A stretch of DNA of 64,000 nucleotides from Pontederia crassipes (lineage: Eukaryota > Streptophyta > Magnoliopsida > Commelinales > Pontederiaceae): assembly GCA_030549335.1 (NCBI GenBank), contig CM060194.1, forward strand, positions 33,934,171 through 33,998,170, given 5' to 3'. The number at the start of each line of letters is the position of its first letter. Positions within the stretch are counted from its first letter, which is position 1. Under the pieces are notes generated by a model that saw only the letters and a program-made list of their open reading frames with translations, made no database searches and was not told the origin of the DNA. Both the position numbers and the translations under genes were made by a program. Below are positions 25,801 to 37,599 of this stretch, in pieces.

Positions 25801-26372
25801 ACATCCCAGAAGTCTATCCAGAACTACAAAAGGTGGTTTTTCTAGATGATGATGTTGTAGTTCAGAAGGACCTGACTGAACTGTTTAATATTAATCTTAA
25901 TGACAATGTGATGGGAGCTGTTGAAACTTGCATGGAAACATTTCACAGATTCCACAAGTACCTGAATTACTCGCATCCACTTATCCGGGCTCATTTTGAT
26001 CCTGATGCATGCGGATGGGCATTTGGCATGAATGTTATTGATCTAAGAGAATGGCGGAAAAAGAATGTCACTGGCATATATCATTATTGGCAAGAGAGAA
26101 ATGCTGATCACACCCTCTGGAAGCTTGGAACATTACCTCCTGGGCTGTTAGCCTTCTATGGATTAGTTGAGAAGTTGGATCCAAAGTGGCATGTGCTTGG
26201 ACTAGGATATACAAATGTGGATCCATCAGTGATTAGGAATGGTGCAGTCTTGCATTACAATGGGAACATGAAACCATGGCTCAAGATTGGAATGGAGAAG
26301 TATAAGGGATTGTGGGAGAAGTATGTCGATTATTCTCACCCTTTATTGCAGCAGTGCTTCGTCCACGGGTAG
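22868..26372 (+). CDS. GAUT10: Galacturonosyltransferase, GAUT10-like (GT8)
   Basis: Spliced gene with exons 22868-23026 and 24924-26372 (phase 0, donor cag|gttgg, acceptor tgcag|aag), giving 535 residues; Arabidopsis GAUT10 is almost the same length. It is a family-8 glycosyltransferase predicted to transfer galacturonic acid from UDP-GalA to homogalacturonan in the Golgi, as a type II membrane protein. The short basic N-terminus MRRRPFDLRR precedes one membrane helix at about residues 19-38, then a stem. The catalytic domain covers roughly 200-510, with the metal-binding DDDVVVQ motif at 361-363 onward and the HYNGNMKPW motif at 497-505. The stem carries conserved GAUT10-type blocks (LSAQIRNSQ, YQAQQLHYDSATT). 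An upstream ATG at 22841 is in frame, but 22868 was chosen because MRRR starts are typical of this subgroup. Exon 1 is GC-rich. GAUT11 is the next-best assignment. Confidence 0.93.
24639..24685 (+). mobile_element. 5'-truncated Au-like SINE in GAUT10 intron
   Basis: A 47-bp insertion carries the typical plant SINE 3' end (cccacttagtgggataaggc, then a TTG run). It is flanked by perfect 18-bp direct repeats atagcaatgcaaatgaat at 24621-24638 and 24686-24703, the target-site duplication. Only the tail of the SINE remains, so it was truncated at insertion. It lies in the single 1.9-kb intron of the GAUT10-like gene. Confidence 0.85.
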
Positions 26373-27600
26373 AAATTTGGCTTTAGAGGGCCAAGAAGGT
26401 AATTCTCCTCTCATATGAGGTGGCACAATTTTAATTATGCAGCTAATGCTGATTGTCACATGTAAAATCCAGTTTGAGGGCATCAGATATAGAGATAATT
26501 TCCTTCAAGAGTTCCTATTTATCTAGCTAGCTCCAGAATTCAGTTCCAGGAACAATATTTATTACTGGTGGAGGCCAAATTAATTTTGTAAGGTGACCTC
26601 GTAGCTTATTTTTTGCAGCAAATCTTTGTATCAAAAGCCACCTATTCTTATATAAATTCCCATGTTATTGGGTAATCAGTTTCAAAAGCAGTTCAAATGA
26701 ATAAGACTCCTGTACTTTTGATTGAGAAAGTTTTAGATAGTTCGCATATCCTTGTTGAGACTGATCTATTTGATTATTTACCAGCTCTGCCATGACAATC
26801 ATTTAATTCAAGCCAGATGTTTCGTAGGATCGTAGCATTTAGTTTCCTGGCTCTTGTAATCATCTTGGATGCTACAAGCTATGGACAAAATTTTCTTATG
26901 ATGCCAAGTGAAAGGATAGAAGGAAAATGTACTGCTCAAATGTTACCAAGTTAGACAAAAGCGAGACTACAAGTGCTATTGACTATATTTATCATTACCA
27001 GTCTTTCTTGTGCTAAATTTTTCATCTTGGTGTAACACCTATCGAAGGATCAAGCTGACTTATTTCTCATGTGTTTACTTTTTTTGTCTTCACTAATAGG
27101 CTTCGCTGGGTAAATGTTTCACTAATAGCTTCGCCGTTTTCAACTTTAACACGTTGATTTTTATTATTATGTTGTATGCACGCGGAAGAAACAGGTAGAT
27201 GGCCTGATGCCCCTAGACTTCCCACGCGTTTCGGTTTGACATTTGTTATCCATCCATCGTTCACCACTCGGGCGGTCTGATGCCCTTGTGGTTTTGTAGT
27301 TCGGCATTTTGCAGCTGTGTAATCAGACGCTTGGACTTTAGGAGCAGAATAAAATATGGGGATTGGAGTAGACAAGTTATCTTCCCTTCTTTATTATTAG
27401 GCTCTGTGCATAACAAATAATTACTGAGCGGAGTACTTTTTTTTATAGAGAAAATAAATTTTCTTTAGTTGGCGTTTTCTTGATTACCTAATACCAACTT
27501 AAGAACACGGACTCTGATTAAGGTCCTTCTCTAATTTTTTACTCAAGCAGTTATATATTAACTTGTGAACTCCACAATAAGAAGATGGAAGGAAGGGACC
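26373..27600. other. GAUT10 3' region and intergenic DNA
   Basis: The first few hundred bases are presumably 3' untranslated. No clear further gene; the 102-codon - strand frame at 27067-27375 is unsupported. Confidence 0.4.
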
Positions 27601-28427
27601 GAACCAAATTGTTCAAGGTCTCCCCAAGGACACATTCATCCAGGTGGAACAAGGAGGTAAGAACAAAATTATGGATTACGAAACTTTGATCCGTGCACAG
27701 AAGTGTTGTAACCAAACAGGAGCCGCTATCGCACTAGTGGCCATATTATCCACAACAAAACAAATAACGCGGTCCGGTCCTCTTCAATCTGAAGATGTAA
27801 AGGTGCAACCGCACTTCTATTGATGTCCTAGGACTTGAACTTATCCATTCCAAGAACCGTATGGAAGTTCGCATTTCGCAAGAATAATATTTTTGCACGG
27901 GAATAATAGTTGCATTGCAGCAAATCTGCCGCTGTATGGAGAAAAGACACTAGCATTTGGCCAGAATAGATGGGAGCTGGTGAAGGAGGCTCAACCGATA
28001 TGTGCTAAAAGGTAATTCTCACTAAAGCATTATGCAGAGAGAGAGAGAGAGAGAAAGAAAAGGTTCCACTTTCTCGAACGAAGAGAGTACAATTTTGCCA
28101 ACCATACTTGTTAAGAGAAACAGAAACTAATAAAAAGATTCCTGGTATTTTTCAGCATCATGCATAAGCCATTCCTAGTCATCCCCAATATTCCAAACAC
28201 ACTGTCGGCTAGCTACGAGTTGGACGCAAGTCTGCGAATTAATACATTTTTACATGTAAAACATACAGCGACAACTTCTCAAAAAAAAAAAAAAAAACAT
28301 ACAGCGACAAACTTCAATTAAAGGAAACTCCAACTCCCTTTGAATTGCTAGAGAACTTAAAAAAGAACTGTCGCTGTAGCATTCTTGATTATGTATGCAA
28401 ATGTTGCATAATTGTTAGGGCAAAAAT
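27601..28427. other. Intergenic DNA with small repeats
   Basis: Contains a (GA)n run at about 28038-28055 and the poly(A) micro-insertion described separately. No gene seen. Confidence 0.4.
28261..28310 (+). repeat. Poly(A) micro-insertion with target duplication
   Basis: The 14-bp direct repeat acatacagcgacaa (28261-28274 and 28297-28310) brackets only cttctc plus a run of 17 A. This looks like a retroposon so truncated at its 5' end that little more than the poly(A) tail was inserted. Confidence 0.6.
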
Positions 28428-28440
28428 CACAGAGGGCACA

Positions 28441-28646
28441 ACAACAACAACAAAGTCTTATCCCACTAGGTGAGATCGGCTACATGGATCATACGATGCC
28501 ATTCCGCTCTATTAGATATTCGTTGATCCATATTCATAAGATTCGACAAGATTTTATGCTGACTGTCGGGGCCTAATACAATCCTCCTCCTTTATCCGAG
28601 CTTAGAACCGCTATAAAATATAGGCCTAACACAACCCTCCTTATCC
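28441..28646 (-). mobile_element. Full-length Au-like SINE
   Basis: Reads on the - strand from 28646 to a TTG-repeat tail at 28441 and carries the 3' motif cacctagtgggataagac typical of plant Au-type SINEs. A perfect 13-bp target duplication, cacagagggcaca, flanks it (28428-28440 and 28647-28659). Near its 5' end the motif ggataa(a)ggagg..ttgt(g)ttaggcc occurs twice, about 54 bp apart. That may be an internal duplication or a dimeric head. It lies 350 bp beyond the stop codon of the F-box gene. Confidence 0.85.
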
Positions 28647-28995
28647 CACAGAGGGCACACCAATCAACAAATATATTTTCCCCACAGATGCATCAATTAG
28701 TGGAAACAGAATGAACTCATCAACTAGTGGAGCTGATGCAGTTACTCCAATAACACCTAGGCAGCAATTCACAAATAAATGTTCAAGAACATTCATATTC
28801 ACAAGCCTTTAGCTGAGGTGGAAAGTAATAAACGTCTGTGCAAAAAACCACCACATGTTTCGCACGACTCCAAAAACAAAGTTATCATTCCAAAACTTGT
28901 ACGTTGTATACGAGGTTGGATTGAAATTCTATCGTATGCGGCCTACAACTGTGAGACCATCACTAAAGGCGCATCTCATGCCGAACTTGCAGTTA

Positions 28996-30689
28996 TCATG
29001 TCAAAGTTAGCGACCTCTCCGAGACTTTAATCAGCCAATTTAAAGAATGTATTGGGAGGAACTCGAGGTCATCATATTCTTTCAAGATCACCTTGGCATC
29101 TTGGGATGCCCTTTTTAAGCGGGACACCTGTATACCGAGAGATGCCTTTGACACGCTTCTGAGCCCTTGAGGGGAGACCACCTGCATTCTCTCAAGCGAA
29201 CCAGCATTCCTCAACAAAAATTCAAGCAGCTTCATTTCGTTCTTGTGTCCCTTGAAGTTGCTTAACTTTATCGTTGTAAGGTTCCTAAAATCAATCTGTG
29301 GAGCCTCCTCCCCTGCAGCTGGTAAGTACTTCTGCTGCAAAGGATCTTGAATTCTGTCCGGAAGCTACAACCACAACCGACAGATAATTGAAAACATTGA
29401 CACAAATGGATAATCAAATTCCGCAGATCGAGTAGACAGAACAAACCTTGACAAAGAGCTTCTTCAATTCATAACAATCACAAAGACTAAAGAATCTATA
29501 AATGTCTGAAAGATTTCTATCTGTCATCATTTCCATTATCAGCTGCAGCTCCGTCAATCTCCTAATCATCCCAATTTCAATGACACTCGCAACAGAAATC
29601 GCAATCTACTAAGATGTTATCAAAGTCAGTCAAAGAAAAGATTCAATCGAACAAGCCAACAAGAAAAGAACAAGATTAAACTACCTGAAGTGATAAGTCG
29701 CAAAGACTAAGAAACTTAACATCGGATAATTGGCCAAGATTCGACACCATATTGCCCTGCAGAAGGTCCTCTGTGCAGCCCGTGCTCATATGCACATCCT
29801 TCAGCTCGTCGGCGTCGGTAAGACGATTAGATGGGAGGAACTTGCTGTTGAAACTGAAGGAGCGCACGCCCAGCGTGCACACACTGACGACGGACACACC
29901 AGGGCCCTCCACTATCGTGAGGCTTGCGAACCGGTGAGTTTTATTGACGATCGAGATCCCCCGGAGCTTGCGGCAACTCTTCAGTTCTAGTAATCGGAGT
30001 CGGGGGCAACTGTTGATTAGATTCTTAAGAGTCGAGGAGGCAATCGGGGAGTCGTAGAGCCGGAGGACCTCTAGGGACGCGAAGCCGAAGGAACGCGGAC
30101 GCTCGATTCGAATGCCGGAGATGGCAAGGTGGACCAAGTCGCGGCAGTTGCGGATGGACTGGAACTCGATGGTGGAGGCGGCGGCTGCAAGTTCCTTCCG
30201 GCGGGCGCGCTTCGAGCGGCCGCGGGAAAGCGGCGGGACCGGGGGAAAGAACCGGACGCTGAGGTCCACGACGCCACAGGCGGCGGCGTGGGCTATCCAT
30301 CGGTGGAGCTCGTCGTCGTAGCGACGTCCGGGAGGGAGGGAGATCGTCAGGGCGTCGATGCGACGGTCCATGCCGCGGCCGAGGAGGGTTGAGTCCACAG
30401 AGGCGACGAAATCCGCGGGCGATTGGGCGGAGGAAGGGACGAGGCGGATGTCGCTCGGCTGCGGCCAGCGGTAGCGCCAGATGCCGCGCCACTGTGTCGA
30501 AAGCGACGAGGCGCGGATCGCCGACTTGAGCGGGAGGAGGGAAAGGATGTAGAGGCGGAGGGTGTCCGGCAGGGCGGTGAGCCGGTCATCCCCTTCGTCG
30601 CCGCCGCCGCCGCCATCGTCGAGAATTGGACTGGGATGTAGAGGCGGAGCGGAGGCGTATGCCAAGCGGGGTTTCTTGCGTTCGATCAT
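28996..30689 (-). CDS. F-box/LRR protein with FBD-like C-terminus
   Basis: Three exons: 30689-29685, 29605-29447 and 29364-28996. All introns are phase 0, with donors cag|gtagtt and aag|gtttgt and acceptors gtag|att and gtag|ctt, giving 510 residues. The F-box (about residues 35-75: DRLTALPDTL...ILSLLPLKSAIRASSLSTQW) binds the SKP1 subunit of an SCF ubiquitin ligase. The middle holds degenerate leucine-rich repeats (FASLEVLRLYDSPI, LRLLELKSCRKL), and the last exon contains an FBD-like block (LLEFLLRNAGSLERMQVV). It is therefore a predicted substrate receptor for protein ubiquitination; the substrate is unknown. Exon 1 is strongly GC-rich with a glycine run at 26-30, unlike the AT-rich surroundings. 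Long frames on the opposite strand are composition shadows. The gene converges on GAUT10 and has a MITE just upstream. Confidence 0.9.
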
Positions 30690-30794
30690 ATGCGACGCGA
30701 TTGATTTAGGAATAATAATAGTGTGATTGTATTATCAATCGACGGTCTATTACGGTGTATAAAACATTGCAAAGGAGAGATTTTTTTTTTATTT

Positions 30795-31003
30795 TATAGA
30801 TTCATGTAACGAAATAGTTGTGGCTTTCGATAAGGTAGGGAATAGGATACAATTAACATGCAAGAATCCCCAAATTCTCGTGGTGGACTTCTTCAATTTT
30901 ATGCGAATTAATGAGCGACAATTTGTAATCATTCGGTTTTAACTTATAAATCATGCATATTCGATTCCCTACCTTAAACCACAACTATTTCGTTAGATAA
31001 TCT
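30795..31003. mobile_element. Inverted-repeat MITE in F-box gene promoter
   Basis: A ~38-bp inverted repeat (taacgaaatagttgtgg...gtaggga at 30807-30844 against its complement at 30957-30995, a few mismatches) encloses about 110 bp. It begins about 110 bp upstream of the F-box start codon. No target duplication was identified. Confidence 0.7.
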
Positions 31004-31450
31004 TATATGTATATATAATTTATTAAGTAAATTGGCATTTGTATCCGCGTGTCATGACATTAGATAATAGCGTCATTTCTTGCTCCCCACGCAATAATAA
31101 AACCATCAATTTAATTACTTGTGGAAACTTCCAATTGGGCTTCCGTGGAACATTGATGTTTTTCGCTACTTATTATATTATACATCGTAATATTGTAATA
31201 CCGCGAAAAATTCGCTGAGGGCAGTTAGAAGAATTCAACAATGTAACTTGTTTGCTGTCACATAAAGAAGTAATCTGTATAAACACAAGAAAAAAAACTA
31301 TTAATTAATAAAATAAAATAAAACCATCTTTTCAGTAAAAAACTTGAATAAAAGTATTTGAAGACTAATGTCATAAAACATAATTATCTAAAACATTATT
31401 AGTTCAATAGACTCAATATTATTATGACTTTATTTTAGCGTAAGTCATAT
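31004..31450. other. AT-rich DNA, nothing recognised
   Basis: No coding or structural signal seen. Confidence 0.4.
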
Positions 31451-32960
31451 GCAACATCATGAATGTCATCCATCCTAACAAGTCAGTTACCTGCACGAAT
31501 TTAAAGTGCAAAATTTTTCAGCTAGACCATGTAGTGTTACGTGATGCATCCTAAATATGATACTGCATAGCATATAGATAATTCGTGTGAAACATGCATA
31601 AATGTCATGTCCTTAACCATATGATTTACATATCCATAATTTATAAAGTAATATAATCAGACATCCATAACAATAGCATGGAAATGATATGTAATTATAG
31701 TAATCACATAACAATATGTACATCAATCATTAGTTAACTGATAAGTACAATTATTTTTCAAAGGAAATGCTAACACACAAGGAACATGTCACAGGTATTT
31801 CCCGACGGTGAGGAGAGAGGTGACAAGTAATATTATTTTTTAATTTGGTGTATTATGATTTCAATCATCAACATTTTAACATTTCTCAATCTTCATGTTT
31901 TAACTTAGCTACGAATGTGCATGCATTTTGTATAACTAAGCATCAATACATAATATAAATATATTGAAAATAGATTTAAAATAACCTAAGGGCCATTGCG
32001 GTCGCGGCCATGACTGGGTGGTCATGTCCGTGATTGAGACTATTTCTCTAAGTATCGATTACGATCATGATTGGGTGTCACAGCTGTGCCCGATCATTTT
32101 GACGGCTATGTTGGCTTGAAATACGATCGTATGCAAGCCCGAGTTTTGGACTTGTTCAACGGCCTCTCACTCACGATCGTGGCCACAATCGTGCCTGGCA
32201 TGTCATGGGCGTGACAGAATCTTATTCTGTCATGGTCATGCCAATGCCTTGGCAATTGGTCGCGTTCTAGCCAATCGGCCATGGCCGTGCCGACATTCTG
32301 GATACACGACATTTGAATAAAAAAATTCATGATTTGACATCAGATTCAAGGGGAAATCATATACTTCATTATGACAACATTAGGACATAAATAATAAACA
32401 TAAGAGCATGTTCCTAGCATGATTTAAACCATGTACAATCATCGACATACATGTTCTAGGGCTTTCCCTTAGAATCATAAAACATCAAATTTAGAGCATA
32501 AAACTTGGATCAAACAATAGATCTCATGGAACAATAGATGGATCTAGTTTTTAAGATCATACAACCCTCAATCAAAACCTCTATCAAGAACCAGGATGTT
32601 CTTGGATCTCTCAATCCAATACAAAGCATCATTGAAAGGAGAGAGAGGGGTCTGGATCCCCTTTACTCATAGTTGATCCTCCTTTTCTTCCTCTTCTTCC
32701 TTGTTGCTCAACTTCTCCTTCCTCAAGTCTTAGTCATCAAGAGTTTAGATGTAGAAAAGAGGTAAACATGGAAAATTGAGATCTTTATATAGAGAAGTCA
32801 TCAGGGTTTGGTCCAAAACTCCAAATTACCCATGATTAAAAATATGAGGTGTTACATCCTCCACTAAAAAAAATTCGTCATCGAATTATAACTATACTTA
32901 GAACACTTATCAAATAGACTTGTGAATTATTCTTTTATTTTTTCTTCTAATTTCCATGTT
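31451..32960 (-). mobile_element. Ty3/gypsy 3' LTR remnant with polypurine tract
   Basis: On the - strand, about 32890-32860 reads ttcgatgacgaattttttttagtggagga and then TGTAACACCTCA. This is the end of the gypsy polyprotein, a polypurine tract and an LTR starting TGTAACAC, as in Tekay-like chromoviruses. The following ~1.0-1.4 kb contains 'ggccatggccgtg'-type blocks (31990-32290) seen in plant gypsy LTRs. The far LTR end was not located and no internal genes are attached, so boundaries are rough. Confidence 0.5.
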
Positions 32961-32971
32961 ATTTTAGTTCC

Positions 32972-34749
32972 ATTGTATAAGAAAAATGATTTTTAGCGAC
33001 CATAATTAACGAAGAGATTCGAATATGGTCGTTCATTATTGTTAACGACTAGAAAAAATTCTAATCATTAACAATAAGGACTAGAAAAAATTGATCTTTA
33101 ATATTTTCATGACTGGTCGTTAAAAGTTATCAATAAGGGCAAAAAAAAAAACTGGTCCTTAATATTTTTATGACCAATCGTTAAAAGTTAAGTATAATAA
33201 TAAGATTGGACTTGACGTTAAAAACATTTAAATTAATGACTATCATCTTGTCGTTAAAAATATTATTTAATCAAAATTGTATTGGTAATATTTAGAAGAT
33301 ATATTTGTTTTTTATTTTGTTTTCTTTTTTCTAATTTCTTCTATTCTCTTGTTCCTTCAATAATAATATTATTTATTATTTTAAGATTCAAAATAAAAAT
33401 AAAATTTTAGTTATACTTTATGTTTTAATATTATTTTTCAAATTTTAATATCAATAATAAAATATAAACAAATATCTTAGATTTTAAGTTTTAATATTTA
33501 TTTATGTTAATCATAAATAATAAAATTAATTATTTATTATTTTAATATGAAAGCTAAAATAAATTTTTTGGTTTTACCGCCATAATTACGTTAACAACAA
33601 TAATAATTAGGTATACTTTTAAACTTTAACCTAATTTCTCTTCGAATTGTGTGAGCATCTTTTTCCCTCGCAGACGTCTTCTTCCCTTGCACAGCAGCTT
33701 CGGTGCTTCTTCGACAAATTTTTTCGTCCCTCGCGCACGCCAGCGATGTGCGATTTTGTCTTCCTCTTCTTCCCCCGCATACACTAGCAGCGGCAGATGG
33801 TCTTCGGCGCGATATCGACAACATGGGGCAGCCGTCAGCGTCTCCTCTGTGCGTGAGATGGCCGCCGAGAGCCGTCAGCTGTCGAGGTCGCTTCTGCGCG
33901 TGAGAACATTTGAGGTTTTCTTGTCCACATCCACAGGTGACTGCAGCTATGTTTAGCCATTTGAAGTTTTCTTCAGGTCAATTCCACTTCTCCCCATCAA
34001 TCCCACTTCTCCACAGGTGTAGTGTCCATTTTTTTTCCAAGGTATGCCCCTGTTTTTTGTCTCCCTAAATTATCCATCTTAAAATTGTTTATACTTCAAT
34101 ATAATTGGGTCAGAGACTTCAAGGCATAAAAATGAATTGATTGGTTATATTTTTGGTAATATTTTTTGCTTTTATTTTAGTAGATTTATTTACGTAAGTC
34201 CTAAAAAAGATATGCTTATACCATATTCTCATTATTTATGTGTAGGAAAGTTTGTTAATAGTACTAATATATTTGTGTAGGAAAAATTTGAAAGCGATGT
34301 CATGGACATTCATTCTGACAATGTTTTGAGACATATGAAAGAATTATGACAAAAATGAAGAGGAAGCATGCACTTCAAATGTGTGAAAGATCAGCCATTT
34401 CAACAAGCTTTGAAGAACGTGTCAGGCGATTTGCCGCTTCCATCTCTCTAGGCTTCACACTCCCCCTATCCAATCTATGGCAATCATTCGAGTGATTTAT
34501 CGGGCATCCAATGACTTAATTAGATAGGGCAGACACAACGCCGTTGTTTCCTGCTTCGCGCCAGCCCCTTTCATCATGTTTAGTCGATGGAGTGGACAAA
34601 AGAAATTAGGAATGACTTGTTAAAGAGTATTATAATAGTAAAAGTTTTAAGGAAGAGAATTATGATGGTCTCTAAAATGACCGAACATTAACATTAGACG
34701 CTAAAATCTTTTAGCGACGGGACCTATAGCGAAGAGTCGCGACCAATTT
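32972..34749. mobile_element. Older CACTA-type element, interrupted
   Basis: The left end (cattgtataagaaaaatg) and the sequence resuming after the nested element at 44681-44697 (tttttcttgtcattg) form a decayed inverted repeat, close to CACTA...TAGTG plus AAGAAAAAT. Both inner flanks carry short repeats of the 'tagcgacca/ggtcgttaa' type (32994-33270, 34690-34745). The centre (33640-33960) is a CT/GC-richer segment with unsupported frames. A younger 9.9-kb CACTA element is inserted about 15 bp from its right end. No matching target duplication. Confidence 0.45.
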
Positions 34750-35299
34750 CACTACAAGAAAATTCTTATATACCGACGGATATGACCGTCTGTAAACAGA
34801 CAAAAACTATGGAAAATGGGTATTTTCGATGGGTTTTTCGATGGATGACATCCGCGCGAAAGCTGAGCATCAGAAACTATTTTCGATGGTTACAGAAGGA
34901 CCATTGAAACCTTCGACGATCAATTTGGCTATGTGAACCGTAGAATAATCGATGGTGCAAACCATCGAAAAGCACCGACGGCTCGAGCCGTCGAGACTTC
35001 AAACATTTTGAGCCGTCGATAAGAATCGACGATTTGAGCCATCTATAAATATCGATGATTTAAACCGTCGATACATATCGACGGTTTCAATCATCTAGAA
35101 AGTTCGATGACTTGAACCGTCGATGGTTATCGATGGCTACAACCGTCCAAATTTTCGACGGTCTAAGCCATCAGAATAATTAAAAATAAATAAAAAAATT
35201 GACAAAAATATCATTTCAAATTTTAAAAAACACTTGGAAATTTTAAATAGATTGAAATTAAATTAAATTAAATGTCATTACAACATCGTTACAAATTTA

Positions 35300-36740
35300 T
35301 TTCACTTATCGTCGTCCTCCTCCTCGTCGAGCTCGCCACGCATCATCTGACGTATCATTTTTTTCATCTCTTTCTTTTGAGATTTGGCCATGTATCGCTC
35401 GCATAATTTGAACTCCTTTCTGAGCTCCTGAGTGACCTCTTGTCTGTGCTCCTGTCTGATCTCCTGTCGGATATTGAATAAATGTTGTTCCCACATATTG
35501 TCAAACATTCGTTGCATATCTTGACTCGGGGAATCGGATACTGATTTACAATCATATCCAATATCTGCACTACTAACAGATGATCCGAGACCGTAAATAC
35601 GACCCTTCTTGATGCCGATGAGATCTGTCAAAAGTTGTCGAGGGGTCAACAGGGGTCAACAGTGTCGCCCCTCCTGCATGGCCTACATAATATGCTCGAC
35701 TTCTCTTGTCTTGTAAGCCTCCTGAAAATTACAAAAAATATATCAACTATTTTCACATGACAAATTATTTTCTTACCCATGTTTCACCAGCAAACGATGA
35801 AATTCATTCTTTATTTTTTTTTCTGATGGGTTATAAGAAGTATCTCATCCTGAGTAGGTGCTCTACCCGTCTCTTTCTCCTATAGTTAAAAATTTCATAT
35901 AAAGTATTCTTACACTTCAATGTAATAATTTATTAAAAAAAATTAACATTCTTTTCGCAATCGTGCTCATGGATATACATCCGCCCACACGCAAGCAGGC
36001 TCCCTGGTCGGACTCCCGATTTGTCTTTGCTTTTTCGCATTTAGATCTGTAGTTCCGGTAGACCACTTCCTTAGCAATTTGTCGTTCTCCTGCAGCTCAT
36101 GCTTCCGAAAGCATCAAGGACAATCTCTTCGAGCACCGAGAATTAAAAGTCTTCCACATTCGTTCCATGTGCTCGGGATCCCACCGCACATAATTCTTCG
36201 TGTACATAAAAATAATCCAATTAATACGACGATAAATTGAAATTACCTTTCGAGGATACCTGAAATTCTCTAAATAACATCTGTCTTGTGGCATATGAAA
36301 CTTCCCTCCATATAAGCCATGCTTTAGTATACCTATGGCGTAATATCTTGGTAACAACGACAGCCGCAGGTTTCGATGGTACAAATATTTTTATGAACAT
36401 AAAATTATAAATTGCGTTGTGAAAAAACAAAAAATAAGAACGATGTGACACTTACCCTAAATTACCATATGACTGTACGTATGCTTTATACCCATGATTT
36501 GACGAGTGCATCTGAAGGTTCTTCTGGTAATTGTGTCTCCACATTCGCAATATCAGGAGCTCGAACGAGCTCTAGTGAATCATCGTTGGAGGAGGAAGGA
36601 GCCGACGGTATAGACTGTCGTTCAACTATGCGAATGCCCGTGGGTGGTCTTGGCATCCTGTCTGAAGAAATATCTCTAGGAACAACTTTCTCCTTTCCCT
36701 TATTTTTTCCTTTTCCAAAACAATCTACGTGAAACAAAAA
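35300..36740 (-). pseudogene. Second CACTA gene (plant transposase, TNPA-like)
   Basis: The - strand frames 36737-36486, 36451-36097 and 35649-35302 read in the order expected for the smaller CACTA protein. They comprise a Ser/Pro-rich N-terminus, a central segment with WDPEHMERMWKTFNSRCSKR and a C-terminal coiled-coil-like segment (QEHRQEVTQELRKEFKLCER) ending in an acidic tail. These match the general build of the plant transposase Ptta/En/Spm family. Frames are interrupted, so no single product is expected. Confidence 0.55.
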
Positions 36741-36878
36741 TTAATGCACAATAAATTTACATTTCGTACAACAATTACTATAGTTGCATCATAATAACTT
36801 GACATTCGGCTACATCTTGTGTCGTATCTTCAGGAATTGAATTGTAGGTACAACTTGAGAACCAATTCCTAATATCCG

Positions 36879-37120
36879 GAGGCACTTTTGAAAAATAAAC
36901 AAATTAATTCACCTTTTCTTTAATTTGTAAATATGTGGTCATTATTTTAAATACTCATGAGAAGGAATAGAACATGGAAATGAATCATCCTCGTCAGGCG
37001 AGGCACTTTTGAAAAATAAACAAATTAATTCACCTTTTCTTTAATTTGTAAATATGTGGTCATTATTTTAAATACTCATGAGAAGGAATAGAACATGGAA
37101 ATGAATCATCCTCGTCAGGC
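36879..37120. repeat. Perfect 121-bp tandem duplication
   Basis: Two adjacent copies (36879-36999, 37000-37120) appear identical, starting gaggcacttttgaaaaataa and ending cctcgtcaggc. They lie within the large CACTA element between its two genes. Confidence 0.9.
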
Positions 37121-37599
37121 ATTCGTCAGTCTGAATGATCGTCAGCATGCATTGCGAACTACGTTTAAATATTAAATAAAACTCTTATACAAGAATTTGA
37201 ATAAAAGATAACTAAATTATAACAAAGGATTGTAATAACATCATTCATATTACAATCGATAATGGTGGATAGTAATAACATCACTCATCATCATTCGAAT
37301 TACTACATGATTGACATTCATCATCATCATCCTCTGAAGACGAGATCGTTTCAAATTCATCTTCCTCTGCGCTATCATCATCATTTTGTACCTCGTCATT
37401 ATCAAAGTTTTCAAATAATTGTTATGAATCTCATAGGTCTTCAATTAACTCAGTTTCAACAATTGCCGCTACTGAAGTATTCGAGCTATCTTGGTATGCA
37501 ACTTGCAACGCATCATCAACTTCTATCCTACTTCTCGCTTTCGTTTTAATTACAACTTACAATTGAGCTTTGTCCCTTGTCTTCTCTGGATAGTTAACA

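Noticed and set aside
30025..30641. Long open frames on both strands over the F-box exon (155, 89, 87 and 72 codons)
   Set aside because: High GC content of exon 1 suppresses stops in all frames; only the 337-codon frame has an F-box, LRRs and consistent splice sites.
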